This document shows positions 28,601-43,600 of a stretch of DNA of 64,000 nucleotides, piece by piece. Within the stretch, counting starts at the first letter, position 1. Each line of letters opens with the position of its first letter. The stretch is taken from the NCBI GenBank assembly GCA_002633025.1, contig NMRB01000155.1, forward strand, positions 411,383-475,382. Reading direction: 5' to 3'. A program made the position numbers and the translations under genes. Origin of the DNA: Notospermus geniculatus (Eukaryota; Nemertea; Pilidiophora; Heteronemertea; Lineidae). The notes beneath the pieces are model-generated. The model saw only the letters and a program-made list of their open reading frames with translations. It was not told where the DNA came from and did not search any database.

Positions 28601-31600
28601 TTCAAAATGAAGTTCAAGGCGCCCCCTGTCCAGGAGAAACCGCCTGAACCAGCAGTTTTCAAACCGGTGACCCCGGTGACTGAAGTTGTGCCAACTCCTG
28701 CCCAGGTTCCTGAATTCAAAATGAAGTTCAAGGCACCACCGGTACAGGAGAAACCGCCTGAGCCAGCGGTTTTCAAACCAGTGACCCCAGTCATGGAAGT
28801 GCCTCCACCACCAGCCAAAGTTCCTGAATTCAAGATGAAATTCAAGGCACCGCCAGTACCGGAGAAGGCACCGGAACCAGTGGCACCAGTTCTCCCTGAG
28901 GCACCACCAAGCCGACCACTGGCATTCCCACACGTGGCACCGATTGAGAAACCAACTATCTTCAAGTTCAAGGAACCTGAGGAAATCCTAAGGTCATTTT
29001 ATAGTCTGGAATGATGCATGAAGCAAATACATGTAGTTCATTCGTTTAACTGGAGATAATTTAGTTTCAGGTTTTGTTTTGTTGGCCAAATCATGGCATC
29101 TTTTAGGTTTCTACGACCGTGTCTCCGTACCTCAGTTCTGTTATTCTTGGATGTAGGATGGTTCCGATTCATTTATGTTTTGTATGCCTTCGTCTATGCT
29201 ATTTAGGGAGCTGAGAGAGCACAGATTTGAGAGCTTATTGCTTAAATTTCTTGGGTTAAAACTAGTTTATTATGGATGTCAACTGCTAGCTTACTTTGTC
29301 TATCTTTAATCAATCTTTTTATTTCTGCTTGTAATTGTACCTCTTCTCATTCATAGCAACTTGATTTCTAGGACCATACTGCTTTAATTATGACCTTTAT
29401 TACACCCCATATTCCACCGTGTCTGTAATTATGACCTTCGTTGCACCCCGTATTCCACCGTGTCTGTAGGTATGACCTTCATTATGCCCCATATTCCACC
29501 GTGTCTGTAATTATGACCTTTGTTGTGCCCCGTGTTCACCATGTCGGAATTATGACCTTCATTATGCCCCGTGTTCCACCGTGTCTGTAATTATGACCTT
29601 CATTATGCCCCCTATTCCACCGTGTTTCTATTTCCAACATACCTCTATTCACAATGTCCTTCTCTGTCATGTCTTGTTGCACTGTCTCTTGTTCTGTCTA
29701 CAGGCCCGTCCCGCAACCACAACCAACCGTACCTGAATTTGCATCATATGTTGCACCGGTTGAAACCAGACCACCTCCACCGGAAATGCCAACATTTGTT
29801 TCCACCATTGCAAGAGATGTCGGTGATGCACCACCACCGAGGACGTTGACCCCGCCAAGGTTATTAGAGACTATTTTCTACTGTAGCGCGGGAAAGGGGG
29901 CTTTGCTTGTCTTGCCTGTGCCTAATATTGATATCCGTTATCAGTCCTGTTTTGTCAAATTTTGTCGTTTTGTGTGTTGTCAGTGTAGTCAGATTTCTAA
30001 CTTCTCATGCCATGTTCATGTGCTGACACCTTTTGTCAGTCTGTGTCTGCCAGGTTTTGTGTGAAGATCGTCTTCACAGATAATAATCAATATGTTTCTT
30101 TTCCTAGGCCTGAGAAACCAAAAGAAGTCGAACCGAGCTGGAAACATGTCTCTCTCAAACACATCGAGTAGGAATTCATTTTGTTTCTCTGCATGATTCT
30201 GGCCGAAATTAGCAAGAGACCTCATATGTGACCCACTCCAGTAAAAGCAGGCACTTGTCGCAGGTGATCATCATTGGTCATCAGTTTACTCAACTATTAT
30301 CACTGCTGTCCACTACTATTGTCAACCTGCAGAGACGTACATTTCAGCTATTGTGGTGTAAAGCCGTTAACCCTTTCCTCGGTTGCGACATGCACCTACT
30401 TTTGCTAGATCAGGTCACATATTGAAAGATCCTATTTCCTGAATCAAGATCACATAATGAACCTTTCAACAAAGACCCCATAAATGTATCAAGACCTCAT
30501 GATAATCCTAAATCAAAGACCCGATTACCTAATAAAGACCTTCATATGCAGGTTGCCACCAGAACCAGAGTATCAGGAGCCTAGCAAGATGGCCCCGCCC
30601 ACGACTCCCCCTACCCCGGGGACAATGTCGACAGATCTGCTCATTCAACCCATGCCGAAATTTAGGTTGGTAGAAAGTTTTGTGGCATGGAAACTTTCTG
30701 CATGATCCTACATTAAAAAGAACCAAAAGGTTCTTTCCTGACACTGGTATAGATCAAGACACTCACAAATTGTCCCCACAAAATTCTGGAGTCCCAAGTC
30801 TCCGTGCTCTTTCAACGAGTTCCATGTTCTACACGATCTTCATGTTCTACACCACTTTTACTCTTGGACTATTCCTACTGTTACATCATCCTCTTGTGGT
30901 TCTTCATGTCCCTACGCCAGTTTCTCTGGGGGACTACTTCCACTGCTACACCACCTCTTCCTGATGAAAACTGTTGCACTGGTTACACTAAAGATATCCC
31001 CGCATGATACAGCAGTGGAAGTGTGCATGCTCTACTCTGTTCAGATAATCTTCATGTTCAATACCATTTACTCTGGTGGACTGTTTCCACTGTTACACCA
31101 TCCTCTTCATCACACACTGACATCACCCTGTTTCGTTCCTCTTCAGGCCACTGGAGGAAGCACCACGACCCATTGTTTCAAGGTGACTCTAGCTATATTC
31201 TCAGCATGTTCCATGCCCTTGTCTGTCTTGGTAGAATTCATGATACCGTAAAGGAAGAACACCATCCTTTATGATGTTATCATGGTTTGATGATAAAAAA
31301 CATCATGAATTTCTGCTGATTCCAAGATAAAATGTATAGATGAGTTTCACCAGCAGCCATTTTGCCAAAATGAGGTCATCGTCATGGTGATTTCCCCTAC
31401 TGAGGGATGGGAGAACCAATCATCTGTCACTCTGGAAGAAAATTGCCATGGCGATGACCTAATTTTGGCAAAATGGCTGCTGGGGAAACTGCTTCAGTTA
31501 TGTTACATCATCACTGCATCTTTCTACCTCCAGTGTGAATGTCAGGGTGTGAACCACATTCTGGCCTAGTCAAGTGGCGAGGTCAGGGTGTGAACCACAT

Positions 31601-34600
31601 TCTGGCCCAGTCCAGTGGCGAGGTCAGGTTGTGAACCACATTCTGGCCCAGTCCAGCGGCGAGGTCAGGGTGTGAACCACACTCTGACCCACTCCCAGAG
31701 CTCGTCAGGTTCTATGTAGATCACCCGCCCCCAAAGCTTCCTGAACACAAAATGTGAATGATTTCAGAAATATTTGACCATTCCCCACCTCGTAGTTGAT
31801 AGGCCCCGTTATTTCATCACGTTACCTCGTTAAGTCCTCCCACATTTGGTATCCCCGTTATGTGGGCATTTTGGAATTCTTGTCAATCAAATTTTGATCA
31901 CGATCCCCCCCCCATCTTGCTGCATTGATGTTGTATGTCTCCTCATCCCCCCCACGGCTTTGACCTATCTTGTCTCGTACCATCAGGGTACTACAAACGG
32001 ATCAACCACCTGAACGGGCCGGACCTGTGCCGCAGTTGTCAACGTACATGGCCTACGTTCCGCCCCAACTTGGACCACAACCCGTGGAACACGTTGACCG
32101 ATTCCAACCACCTCCAGAGAAGGTTGAACCGGTACAGATCACGACGCCGGTTTTCCGACCGGCAGATATCACGCCGAGACCACTCGAACGTTCGGAGGAA
32201 CAACTGCAGCTCCGGCCCCAACAGATGGCACCGGAGTCTCTTCCACCGTGGCAGACATCTGTGAAGCACGTTGCGCCTGTGGCACCACCGGAACCGGAGG
32301 AGGCACCGGTACAGATTGTGGCACCGGTATTCAAAGCAGCACCACAACCGGTCAAACCCCCAACACAACTGGAGACGCAGCTGTTACCAAGGTTGACACC
32401 TTCTCTGCATGGAGATCTCTTTGCACTGTGGATGACCTCATCTTTTATCAGATCTACATACTTTCTTTCACACTGAGTTTTGCTTATTTTAGTTCAGTGT
32501 GTTGTGTGATAGCAGTACATGCACAATCACTTCCTTGCTCTGTGTCACATTAATTTCAGTATTTTCCATTTATCTCATACTTCATAGAGTGTTGACACAC
32601 TTCTTACAGTGTTTACAGAATGATGCTTCTTAGAGTGTTTAAGGTTCTTTATGCTCTCTTCATTCTCGTTTCCTCTTCTCTGAATATCTTCCTGTGAATA
32701 CATGTATGAACCAGGATGCTGTTTTGCTGAGCAATATCCACTGATGTCCTTGGGGGCTGAAATGTGCAGGGATGGGACATCCTAGGGGACAAAATATCCT
32801 CTGACAGATTTCTGTATAACCTGCATTTGATTTGGATTACATCATGGTCTATCTGTAGATTTATGACATGACAATGTTAGCTCAGCCACGATGATCATCA
32901 ACTCTGCCCAATCTATTCTATCGGATGATGATAAAAATCACCACATTTCCTTTGTCTTTCTCTCTCTCTCTTGTGATTATTGTAGCTTTCATTTTCAGTG
33001 TGAACGCTTGCGTTTTCATTTTGCTTTTCATGAAACCTAACAACACAGATAGATTTTCATTCACAGGGTGTAGTGTGCCTAACATCACCTATAATCTTGC
33101 CTAGACAAATGATGAAAATCTCTGAAGTATCTTGTGTGTGACAAGTGACTGGTTATCACCAAACAGTACAGCTTCAACTTGCGGACAGCTTTGGGTGACA
33201 AGCCCATAAAATCTTCAACAGGATAAGAACACATCCCGTGTTGCACATCGTGACCAGCGTTGACTTTCCCCAAAGCCACCAGACCGATCTCTTCCCTGTT
33301 ACTCCATCTCCCTCTCCACCCTCCGTATCTAACGATAACATCTCATCGCTTTCAGACGCTTCAAGGCTCTGCCCGAGAAGGAGAAATCGGAGTTAGAAAT
33401 CCGCTTACAGAAGAGACGGTACTCACATTGACATTCTTGGAATGCTCGCTTGTTGATTACTTTGTTCATGCCCTGTCTAACCTTTTCAATTTCAGTGTGT
33501 GATTGAGTAAATAGCATGTCAATTTCTGAATTATCCAATGCTTTTGCCTTCAACACGTGCTAAGCTTGTGGCCGTGTACATTGTCTTCTAGATTTCACAT
33601 GTGAAAGTTTAGATGAATTGAGTTGAATGACACGATTGATGCTTGCTCCTCTCTGAATGTAATGTTAGCAAAAAAAACACAGAATGCACACTTAACTCCT
33701 CTGCCTTTAGAGGCCGCCTGTTAGCCATCCTAGAACGTCACAAAATTTCACATCACAGACGTGCACGTAAGTCATGGCGTCCGCATCATTATGGATGACA
33801 TTGCACCTTGCACTGTGACATCAAATCTCGTGACGTTCTTGGACCGCTGTGACTGGTGGTGGCCTCTAATGGCAATAAGGTCTCCCATTGCTTCCGATTC
33901 ACTTTCAGCCAAATAAACCCACTGTTGATATAAGTACTTGCCCTTATCCTGCATGATATGTTGGGAATGTTCTGTACCGGTACCAATGTTTCAAGGTTGA
34001 GGGATCGAAATGCAGAAATGGGCACTGGGCAGAATATTGCCTGAAATGACTGCTTTTCCTGCATCGGAACTTGGTACTAGGTGTAATGTACTTCTGGACG
34101 AACTTCAAATCTATTTCAATGTTCCTCCCCTCAGCGACCCTAAAGCTCTCCAAAAACTGCATGTTTTCCAGCTTAATCATGGGCTGTTTGATTGCATGAC
34201 CCTTCAGTTTATTTGGTCCCTTCTGATTGTTCGGGTTGCTTTTAGGCCAAGACAAAGCCTGGAGGGTTGTAACTTATTTTTGGAGGCAACACCATCTACT
34301 CTTTCCTAGCACTGCTTTGCTGTAGAAGTTGGGTAACTTTGGGCGACAGAAAAATCCTAAACAGATTTGGTAAATTGACTCCCTGAAGGTGATGGCATTG
34401 TATTTCTGTCGTCTTAGACAGACTATCCCTCCTCTGCGTGGCTTCAGTGCAGGATCTACTGTTAGAGCTACTCCAGGCTGACAAGCAGTTGGTGTTGGAA
34501 GCTCGTTCTATTTGATGCAATTCCCTCCCACATTCAAAATGTTAATATCATGGACTTGAATCTGCCTACCAGTCACAAAACTTCTGAGAGGCCCAGTCCA

Positions 34601-37600
34601 CTGGCAGGATCTTGTGTACTCCTGAACTCGTACAGAGGCACAGTCTGCAAGTGCGATCTTGCAATAGTCCCGAATTCAAGCTTGCGTGCAATGAAACAGA
34701 TGGAAGTTTCTTAAGAATGAACAAAAAGGAATGAAAAAAACTGTCATTTTCTCCATCTCATTCCAGTGATGAAGCCCCGAAGGTCTCCTTACAAGAGTAC
34801 GTCCTCCGACATGATGAGGAGGTCCCTGACGCCAAGGACATGTTTGACAAGGTCAACCAAAAACCACCCAAGTTCAAACGTGACCTGACGGATGTTACGA
34901 TGATGGAATCAGAGCCGGCTCACTTCGAGACGCGGCTCGTACCGATCGGTGATCCTAACATGAGGATTGAGTGGTACAAAGATGGACAGTTGTTACGCAG
35001 CGGGCATCGGTTCCGCATCACGTACGACTTTGCCTACGTCGCCTTGGATTTGTTATGGACATACCCAGAAGATAACGGAGAGTACTATTGTAAGGCGATC
35101 AACCTGGTTGGAGAGGATACGACCAATAAAGCCACCATTGACTGTAAACCCAAGGAATCGATCATCACGGAGACGCAGCTACCAGAATCCGTCCACAAGA
35201 TCAGTGAGATGGAGCTACGGTGGGCGCAGACCGTCCCGGAACCGGAAGTACGTGAACCAATCAGATCAGAGGAAGCGCCGTCAATCGAGATGAAACCAGA
35301 ACCGGTTGAAGTTGATGAGGGTGAATCCGCCAAGTTTATCGTGAAGGTTGGCGGTCATCCACGACCTCGGGTGACCTGGTGGCATAACGGGAGCATCATC
35401 GCCTCAGTAAGTGTTGTCTTTGCTTCCTTTGATCAACTTCCAATCAGAATTAACGTCTACTCAAAGCAGCCTTGGTAGCCCAGGGGTTGTCACATCCACC
35501 AAACAAACTGCAGATCCGGACTCAAATCTTGCCTGGGCCATTTTGTGTTGTGCCTGTGCAAGGGCAAGTAAAAGATCCCATCCAAATGAGGAACATGAGT
35601 AGCTTGAGATGAACGCCTCCCCTGGGCCTGGTCGAAGACAGGGTCATATGGCCAATAAACCCTAACCATAGTGGTACATGAATAGCCAGAGTTGGAATTG
35701 CCACTCCTATTTAGGGCATAAAAGGTGGTGATACGGCTCAAGTTGCCCTTTGAGGGAATGAAGATGGAGAATCCTCCTGGAAAAATGAATGTTAGATTTC
35801 GGTTCTTTTAGCGGATACCTGTATGTCACTACTTTGTTCTTTCCACAGGGGAACAGGTTTATCCTGTCCTACGACGGTATGATCCACTATCTTGAGGTGC
35901 CAAAAACCCGAGACTATGACTCAGGAAACATTCGCGTCACTGCCAAGAATCCTCTCGGCGAGGCAAACGCCAGCACGGATCTGAAAGTCCGCCCGAAGGA
36001 GGACTGGAGGGCGAGGTTGAAGAAGACACCTAGGAAGGAGTTCACACCGGAGCGGTTCATTCAGCAGAAGATGGAACTTCGAACCCCCGAGCTTCAGGAA
36101 GCTCTGAGCCGACAGAAGACATCTGTTGTTGAACTGCTCAAAGTGGAGAGAGGTAAATATGAACTTCACTTGTCTCCCTTTGAAAATGGTTTGTCATCCA
36201 GTGTTCATCAGAAAAGTGGCTGTTCTGAAGGTGTCTTAGCCCTTCCACCTTGGGATATCTCCGTTACTGCATGGCCTACAGCTGCTTAGACTCCACAAGC
36301 AGTCTTTTCAATGCCCTCATCAAGCTCACATTCTGTGTGTGGAGTGTGCGAGCAGAACACGGCAGCTGTGAAAGGAGACTTCGGGCTTCAGAAAATATGT
36401 TTGGCTCCTCCATCTAGTCTGGTCGTGAGGTTTTGTGACCTCAGTGTTTAAAACAGTCTTCCTGATGCCCTCTATCTTTCCCTGTTCTTCAGGAATCAAA
36501 CTTGATGACGACACGAAGAAAGCTGAACAAAGTATCCACCTGACACACTCCGCACTCCTGCACACCGAGCCTTCGTACGAGCTGCGGGCGCACAGCCCCA
36601 CGTTGGAGACGACGGCAGAGGTCCACGTGGAACGCGCCAAGGCTAAGCTACAGATGGAGGAGGTAGAGAAGGCAGAAGAGGAGAGTAAACGAGTCCAGAA
36701 ACTGATCCAGTTGGAGCGGAAGGAACCGCCGATGTTTGCCACACGACTCCAGCCACAGCAGGTCAAGGAAGGCACATCCGTTACAATGGATGTGAAGTTT
36801 AGCGGTCATCCCGCACCGACTGTGTCCTGGTTCCGTGAGGGATTTGAAATCAAACCGTCGAGAGATTTCCAGATCACGACGACAGAGAACAGCAGCAGTT
36901 TGCACATTCCTGAGGCATTCCCTGAAGACGCCGGCCAATACATGATCGTGTTACAGAACCCTCATGGCAAGGCCCACAGCAAAGCAAGGCTCACTGTCAT
37001 TGGTGAGTAGTGTTTTGTGACTGTTCATTGACTTTTTGCTTGCTGAAGTGTCACCTTTGTATCAGTTTTAGCTCACCTGGTGAGCTCTTGTCATAGTGTG
37101 GTGTCCGTTATCGACCACACCGAGTCTGTGGGATGAACGACCGCTGGGTCGTGTAAAAGGTTGTGGAGCCAGGTTATTCTGAATTCATTCAAGTAGGCCT
37201 ACGTCTGATGTGTTCCATTTCTCTTGCAGAGGAAGTCCCTGAGAAGGAGGTGCCCCCAGAGTTCCGTGCCCTGCTGCGTGACACCAGGGTTATGGCCGGT
37301 GAACCAGCACCTTTTGATTGCCAGATCATCAGCAAGCCACAGCCTGAAGTTTACTGGCAGAAGGTCAGTGAGATATCTGTGGTGCTTACTGAATAGAAGA
37401 TCGGTGATGATTAGATTGCTTGTGAATGTGATATTGCCGAGTGTGCTGCTGACTAACAATATTCCTGAATATCATTTTGAACATTCCAGAACGGTAAACG
37501 CCTTGATGAAAATCCTCGCTGGAAGTTCATCTCTGAAGATGAACACTACACGTTCCTTATCTATGAGGCTGTACCTGAAGATGCTGGTAGTTATGAGTGC

Positions 37601-40600
37601 TGTGCCATCACTCCTGCTGGCAAGACGTCCTGTACGGCAAAACTTATCGTGGACGGTAAGTCACAAGTAGTAGATCATCTTCTGAATGTGGTCAGAAGAT
37701 TCTCTGAGCAAGTTTGAAGTTAATTGCTATGATGTGGCAGAGTTAATGCTGTCACTGCCAGTGGGGCATTCATCAAACATGATAAACCTGCCAAGTCCTC
37801 AAATCTTGCAGAAACTCTGTCACATTGATATTCATTAGAAAGTACTCACTGAGAGCTTTCCAATGAAGACCTATGTGACAGGTTTCAGGTGACTTTCAAG
37901 TTTTAACATGTTCTGATTTTCGGCAAAATTGGCCTCATCAATAACCTTCAATTCCAGTACCCACCAAGGTCGCTGAACCCCCAGTGAAACCCGAGGTGAA
38001 GGAGGTAGAGAAGCTACCAGGAGAGACACCAAAACTTCTTGAACCCCTGAAGAACCTGGTCGTCGATGAAGGGACACCTGCTGTGTTTGAATGCAAGACC
38101 ACAGGAAAACCACGTAAGTCATGTTGTGACATCTTCAGCTGACTCTGTTTTCTACAGGTGCACTTTGAGGGGGTCTAAACCCCTTCCATTGGTAACCAAC
38201 AATTTTTGATCAGGATTGGCCCATCTCAAGGCATTTAGCTTTAACAGTTGTCTAGGAAGAACCTTAAGACCCCCTTCAGTGTGAGTGCCTGCCTTCAATG
38301 GCCGCCTCTGGCCACCCTCAGTACCCCCTTGCAAAAATCCAGGATCCACCTGTTTCACCGTCGATCAAGAAACTTCACATTCTATGCTATCATACATCCT
38401 ATTGATGTCTTATCTGTTATTTACAGCACCAGTTATCACGTGGTACCTCGGACCCCAGGTCATCAAACCATCCAAGTATTTCAAGATGACGTCACAGGCC
38501 GGCGTCCACCGTCTGACCATCACTGAAGCATTCCCTGAAGACGAGGGGACGTATAAGTGTACGGCTGTCAACAAAGCAGGAGAGGTCTCAACCACCGCTA
38601 CACTCAAAGTCAACAGTAAGTTATCAATGACGTGTCCTATGCCCTTAAAAGGACCTACAGACAGCCTACTCCTAGGCATTTTGATGTGCTCATTACACCG
38701 ATCAGTTGGCATGAGAATCTAACTCTGACATGTATTGCAAGTAAAATACATTAAACATCAACATTTGAGACAAAATCCATAGGCTGTCAGTTGCTAGCGC
38801 CACCTCTGATGTTCAAATGTATCATTCTTCTTTTCTAGCAATTGAGAGTGACATTGAACCAGCCGGTGAGCCACCACGCTTCCTGAAAGCCGTCGCTGGA
38901 TTGGACCTAAAGGAAGGCATGCCGGCTCAGTTTGAGGTCGTAGTGACTGGGAAACCAGAACCAGCCATTCAGTGGTTGAGGGAAGGTGAACCGATCAAAC
39001 CGTCCCCCGACTTCCAGGTATGGAGCTTCTTCTTCTATTCTTCACTAACTTGGCGCGAGTTGTGACGTCAGAGCTAACAAAAACGCTGTGGCGCTTACTC
39101 GGGGAAGCGCGGCGCTAGTAATCGAACATGCTATAAGTGTACGATGCCATGGCTGCGTCATGGACCAGAATTTTGTGAAGTGGTTTAGTCTCATAGTCCT
39201 CGTCTGCTGATGCCTAAAGAAGATAAACTTTGTGAGGAAGAATCCATAAAAATAGGGTACGGAATGCCAGATAAGCTTTTGATGAAACACTGAAGGGTTT
39301 AACAGTCATTAGGTTTCTATGGGAATTGCTCTCCTTTCCAGATGGGAAAAGAAGGTAACAAACACATCCTCTACGTCCAAGAAGCGTTCCCAGAAGATTC
39401 AGGAATCTTCACGTGTCGCGCCATCAACACATCGGGCAAGGCGGAATGTGCGGCTGAACTCTACGTCGAAGGTAAGTCATTTGCGATGCCCTCTATTGGC
39501 TGTTATGATATCGTGTATGATAACTATGGTGGATGTTCGATTGTGATATGAGATGGTTTATAGAGGTTCTTCACATGACGTCACATTTGCATGACGAGAC
39601 AATGCCGCCATATTGGCCATCGAAATGTCAAACGACATCACAGCATGAAGACAGCATCAACACACAGATTATGACGTCAAAATGTCACGACGTGACAGTT
39701 TTGACGTGATCGCCGGCCATTTGACAGCCAACGTGACCGATTCTTTGCAGTCACGTTACCATTTTGACATCAGTGAAGAACCTCTATCGTGAGGCTACGT
39801 CAAACAGTGCTCACGATTTCCACCTGTTCGCATCCTGCCTTCAATTGCTTGCTAACATTTTTTCCAGCAGTTTGTCCGATTACAAAACGTTCTGCTCAGA
39901 AAAGTTTGAAACCCCCCTCTTCCCCTGCATCCTAATAATTCCTGATCGACACATTAAAAAACACATCGTTTGACACGAGGTAGACACGACTCAGAAAGAT
40001 TATGACCATCCTTACCTTCAATTACTTTCAACTACTTTCTCTGGGAATCTCTACAATGCAAAAAGACCCACGGCATTTCTTATTGGTAGTTTTACTGCCC
40101 TTTTTTTCGTCAAACACAATACCACAACGATATACGAGTCGTCACGTGACCGCGATGTCTGATGTGTCTGTTACTGCATGAAGTGTTGTATGCTTGCTGT
40201 ATGTGTGTGTAGGAGGAAACAGTCGAGTCGGTGAGAGTAGTTCAGTGTGGCGAATGAACCAAGTCTACTTATCAACGTAGCAAAACAAACTTAACTAATT
40301 TGCATTCGTTTCAGATTATGTTCCGTCAAAGCGCATGAAATCATGAATAATTAATGTTATCAGTTTCTTATAGAACTTTTCATTTTGTTTTATTACGTGT
40401 ATTATTTATGCTTTTACTAATTGTGACGTTGATAAAGTCTAGTTTAGCTGCATGACTTGGACAACAACTAACCGCAACAAGGATTTTGATGAGGAAACAT
40501 TTTGCATGATCTCGCTTGCTCATCTGTCTCGGTAAGATCTGAATCAAGGTAATTATGAATTTTTAAGTTCTCTATACTGTCATGTTCAGATGAGGAGATG

Positions 40601-43600
40601 GCTAGGTACTAATGTGTACTAAACAATGGTGATGTGGCAGTCGATGTCCTAAACGTAAACAGCATGATGTTTCTCTGTTCTGTGTCTGTATCGACCAAAA
40701 ATCTGAACATTCTGCACAAACAGTAGTGGAGCAAGTGAATGGAAAACACCAGCTGTGTTGGTAGACTATCATCTGAGTTGATGGGGTCCCTCATCTTTCA
40801 ACTTGTATACCTGTAGCTCCCATTTTTCACCAAGAATGTTGAATATGTGTGAATTTACAATGTTGTTCTTTGATTTCAGAATCGCGTATTTCACCCGACC
40901 GTGTTGAGTTTGAGGAGAGGCAGATCTCTCTCTCCGAGTTGCAGCAGGCACAGGAACGTGAACGAGAGGAAATGAGACAACCGCCAGAGTTCATCAAGGC
41001 GTTGACGCCGGAGAAACTTCTAAAGGCTGGTCAGGTGGCCAAGTAAGTTGTCATGGTGTTCCTTTAAGATAAAGGAAAGTGTGATACACTGACATTCCAT
41101 ATTTTCAAGGATTGAACTTTCTAGAGCAAGATGCCAGCATACTTACCACATTTCGTGCAATTTCAGACTTGAATGCCTGGTGAATGCCTATCCCATGCCA
41201 TCATACACCTGGTACGTGAACGGCATGGAGATCACACCGTCCCAGAAGTACCGCTTCCTTGAGGAGGGTAACACTGTAATCTTACTAATCAGCCCTATTA
41301 CACCAGAAGATACAGGAGAGTATGTTCTTAAAGTGGAGAACCCCCATGGAGAGGCCTCCTGTAGGACCAGCATGACTGTACAGGGTAAGTTGGGCTTCTG
41401 ACATACAGCCATGTCCGTACTAGTCCAGCTGATGGGAAATGTGTCTTCAGCTCAGGTGGTAGGGCATTGGATATAGAAGCAGAAGGTCCCTGTAGTTCAA
41501 ATCTCTTTGTGGCTTTCATTTCTTTACAAGAGGAACAACCATCCTGAATGTCTGAAGTAATGACGGTATCTTCTTTATCTTTCTAGTTGACAAACCCAAA
41601 GAGAAACCCCTGGATGTGACAAGTGTCTCCAAGGGCCAGGAACCACCAAAACAGATGCCCACCAAACCTGTCTTTGTCAAGATGCTACCCAAGAAAATCA
41701 AAGCCAAAGAACACGGCATTGCAAAGTAAGTATTCTGATCTCTCTGTTTCTCTTCGCCATCTCTCGGTCAGAATTCCACTCTGTTGCTTTGTGGCCATTC
41801 AAGATGGCAATATCTGTAATGATGGAATGAATTTGCTAATAATATACTGAATTCTCTTTCAGGTTAGAGGTTGAGGTAGATGCCTACCCGCCCCCACTTA
41901 TTGAATGGTTCGTGAACGGCATCCTGATCAAACCTTCGCCTCATTATGAGATGTTACACGAAGCTGGGAAGGAGGTTCTCCTTATCATTGACGTCGGACC
42001 TGAAGATACCGGAGAGTACACGTGCAAGGTGACCTCTGATTTGGGCACCTGCGTCAACACCGCCACGCTGTACGTCACAGATAAGAAGATGCCAAAATCA
42101 AAGTCGACATCACCAACGGTGGAGGAAAAACCGATCGTAACCGAAAAGATGATCCCACCGAAGTTTATCGTTGAACTTGTGGACCAATTTCCAACAGATG
42201 GGGACGAGGTTACGATGACGTGTACCGTCACCGGCAGCCCGATGCCATCGATTTCTTGGTTCCATAATGATCGCAATATCACCGACTCAGAAGACTTCCA
42301 AATCACGTTTGATATAGACACGGGCGTGTGTAAACTTATCATCATTGAATGCTTCCCGGAGGATAGGGGGACCTACCGCTGTATTGCTGTCAACCCAGCC
42401 GGCGAAGCCATGACATCATGTAGGATTGAAATCAAGGAGACAACACTTGAACCGTCGTCTGCTGATGAAGAAATCACTGTGCAGATTGTGCCACACGAAC
42501 ACATACTTCCAAAACCAACGAAGGAGAAGGTCTCAGTTGAGGTTGCGTTTGAGTCGGTGAAGACGTTGTTAGAACCCAAAGAGGAAGCGCCACCAAAGAA
42601 AGTAGAAGCTAAACTCCCCCTCGCAAAAGAGGAGGTGGTTGTCCCGGTTCTTCAACCGGTGGAAGAGGCCGGTCTTGTCCTAGATTTGTCTCTACTTGAA
42701 GGAGAAGAACCAGAGCCTGAACAACAAGTGACTTTTGTCCTTCAACCACCTGGCGAGGCTAAGACCATTGAACAGGCTGAGATTATCATTGAACAACCGG
42801 AACCCACAACTGAAACGGTTGTTCATACGATAACAACAGAACAAGACGTCACCGATTTAGACATCACAGTTCACAAGAAAGTCATCACGATAGAGTCCAC
42901 AGATATTCCCCCCACGTTTATCGTACCCCTCCAGCCGCGACTCGCTCACGACGGCGAGGAGGTCAAGATGACATGTCAGGTGACTGGGACACCGACCCCC
43001 GCCATCCAATGGCTGAAAGATGATGAGGAACTGGACTCGACGGATGACATGAAGTTGATCTTTGTGCCAGAGACTGGTGAATGTACATTACACATTCCTG
43101 ATGCTTTCCCCGAAGACTCTGGCGTCTTCACCATCATCGCCACCAACCCTGCTGGCTCGGCCAAGTGTACTGCTAACCTGATCGTGCAACGTAAGTTCTC
43201 ATCTTACATACTCATTCTGTATAGACCTTTCCAACAAAGTGGTGGCCTACTCATTCTCCCACATGATGTCGTGTCGTTCATTGTCCAAGCATGATATAAG
43301 ACTACCAGATGCATCCGCTTAGACTATTATTTGACCTAAACTTTTGTGGCCATGGCCCCCTTGACCAGCTTAGTGTGCCAGTGGCCATTGAATAGTATTA
43401 AGCTTCTGCACCTGCTGTAGGAAGTGTAGGAAGTGATTATTTCAACTCCACCATTACTTTTCAGCACCACCGCCAGAGGGCACCACAGTCACAACAACCG
43501 TTGTCACCAAGAAAGAGACGAAGGTTGTGCGTGAAGATGAGGTTGTAAGTCAGACAACGACTGTGGAAAAGTCACCGACATTCGTCAAAACTCCTGTACC

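Noticed and set aside
35471-35540. tRNA-gene-like A and B boxes
   Set aside because: The region does not fold into a convincing tRNA and continues into a repeated body found elsewhere, so it is a SINE rather than a tRNA gene.
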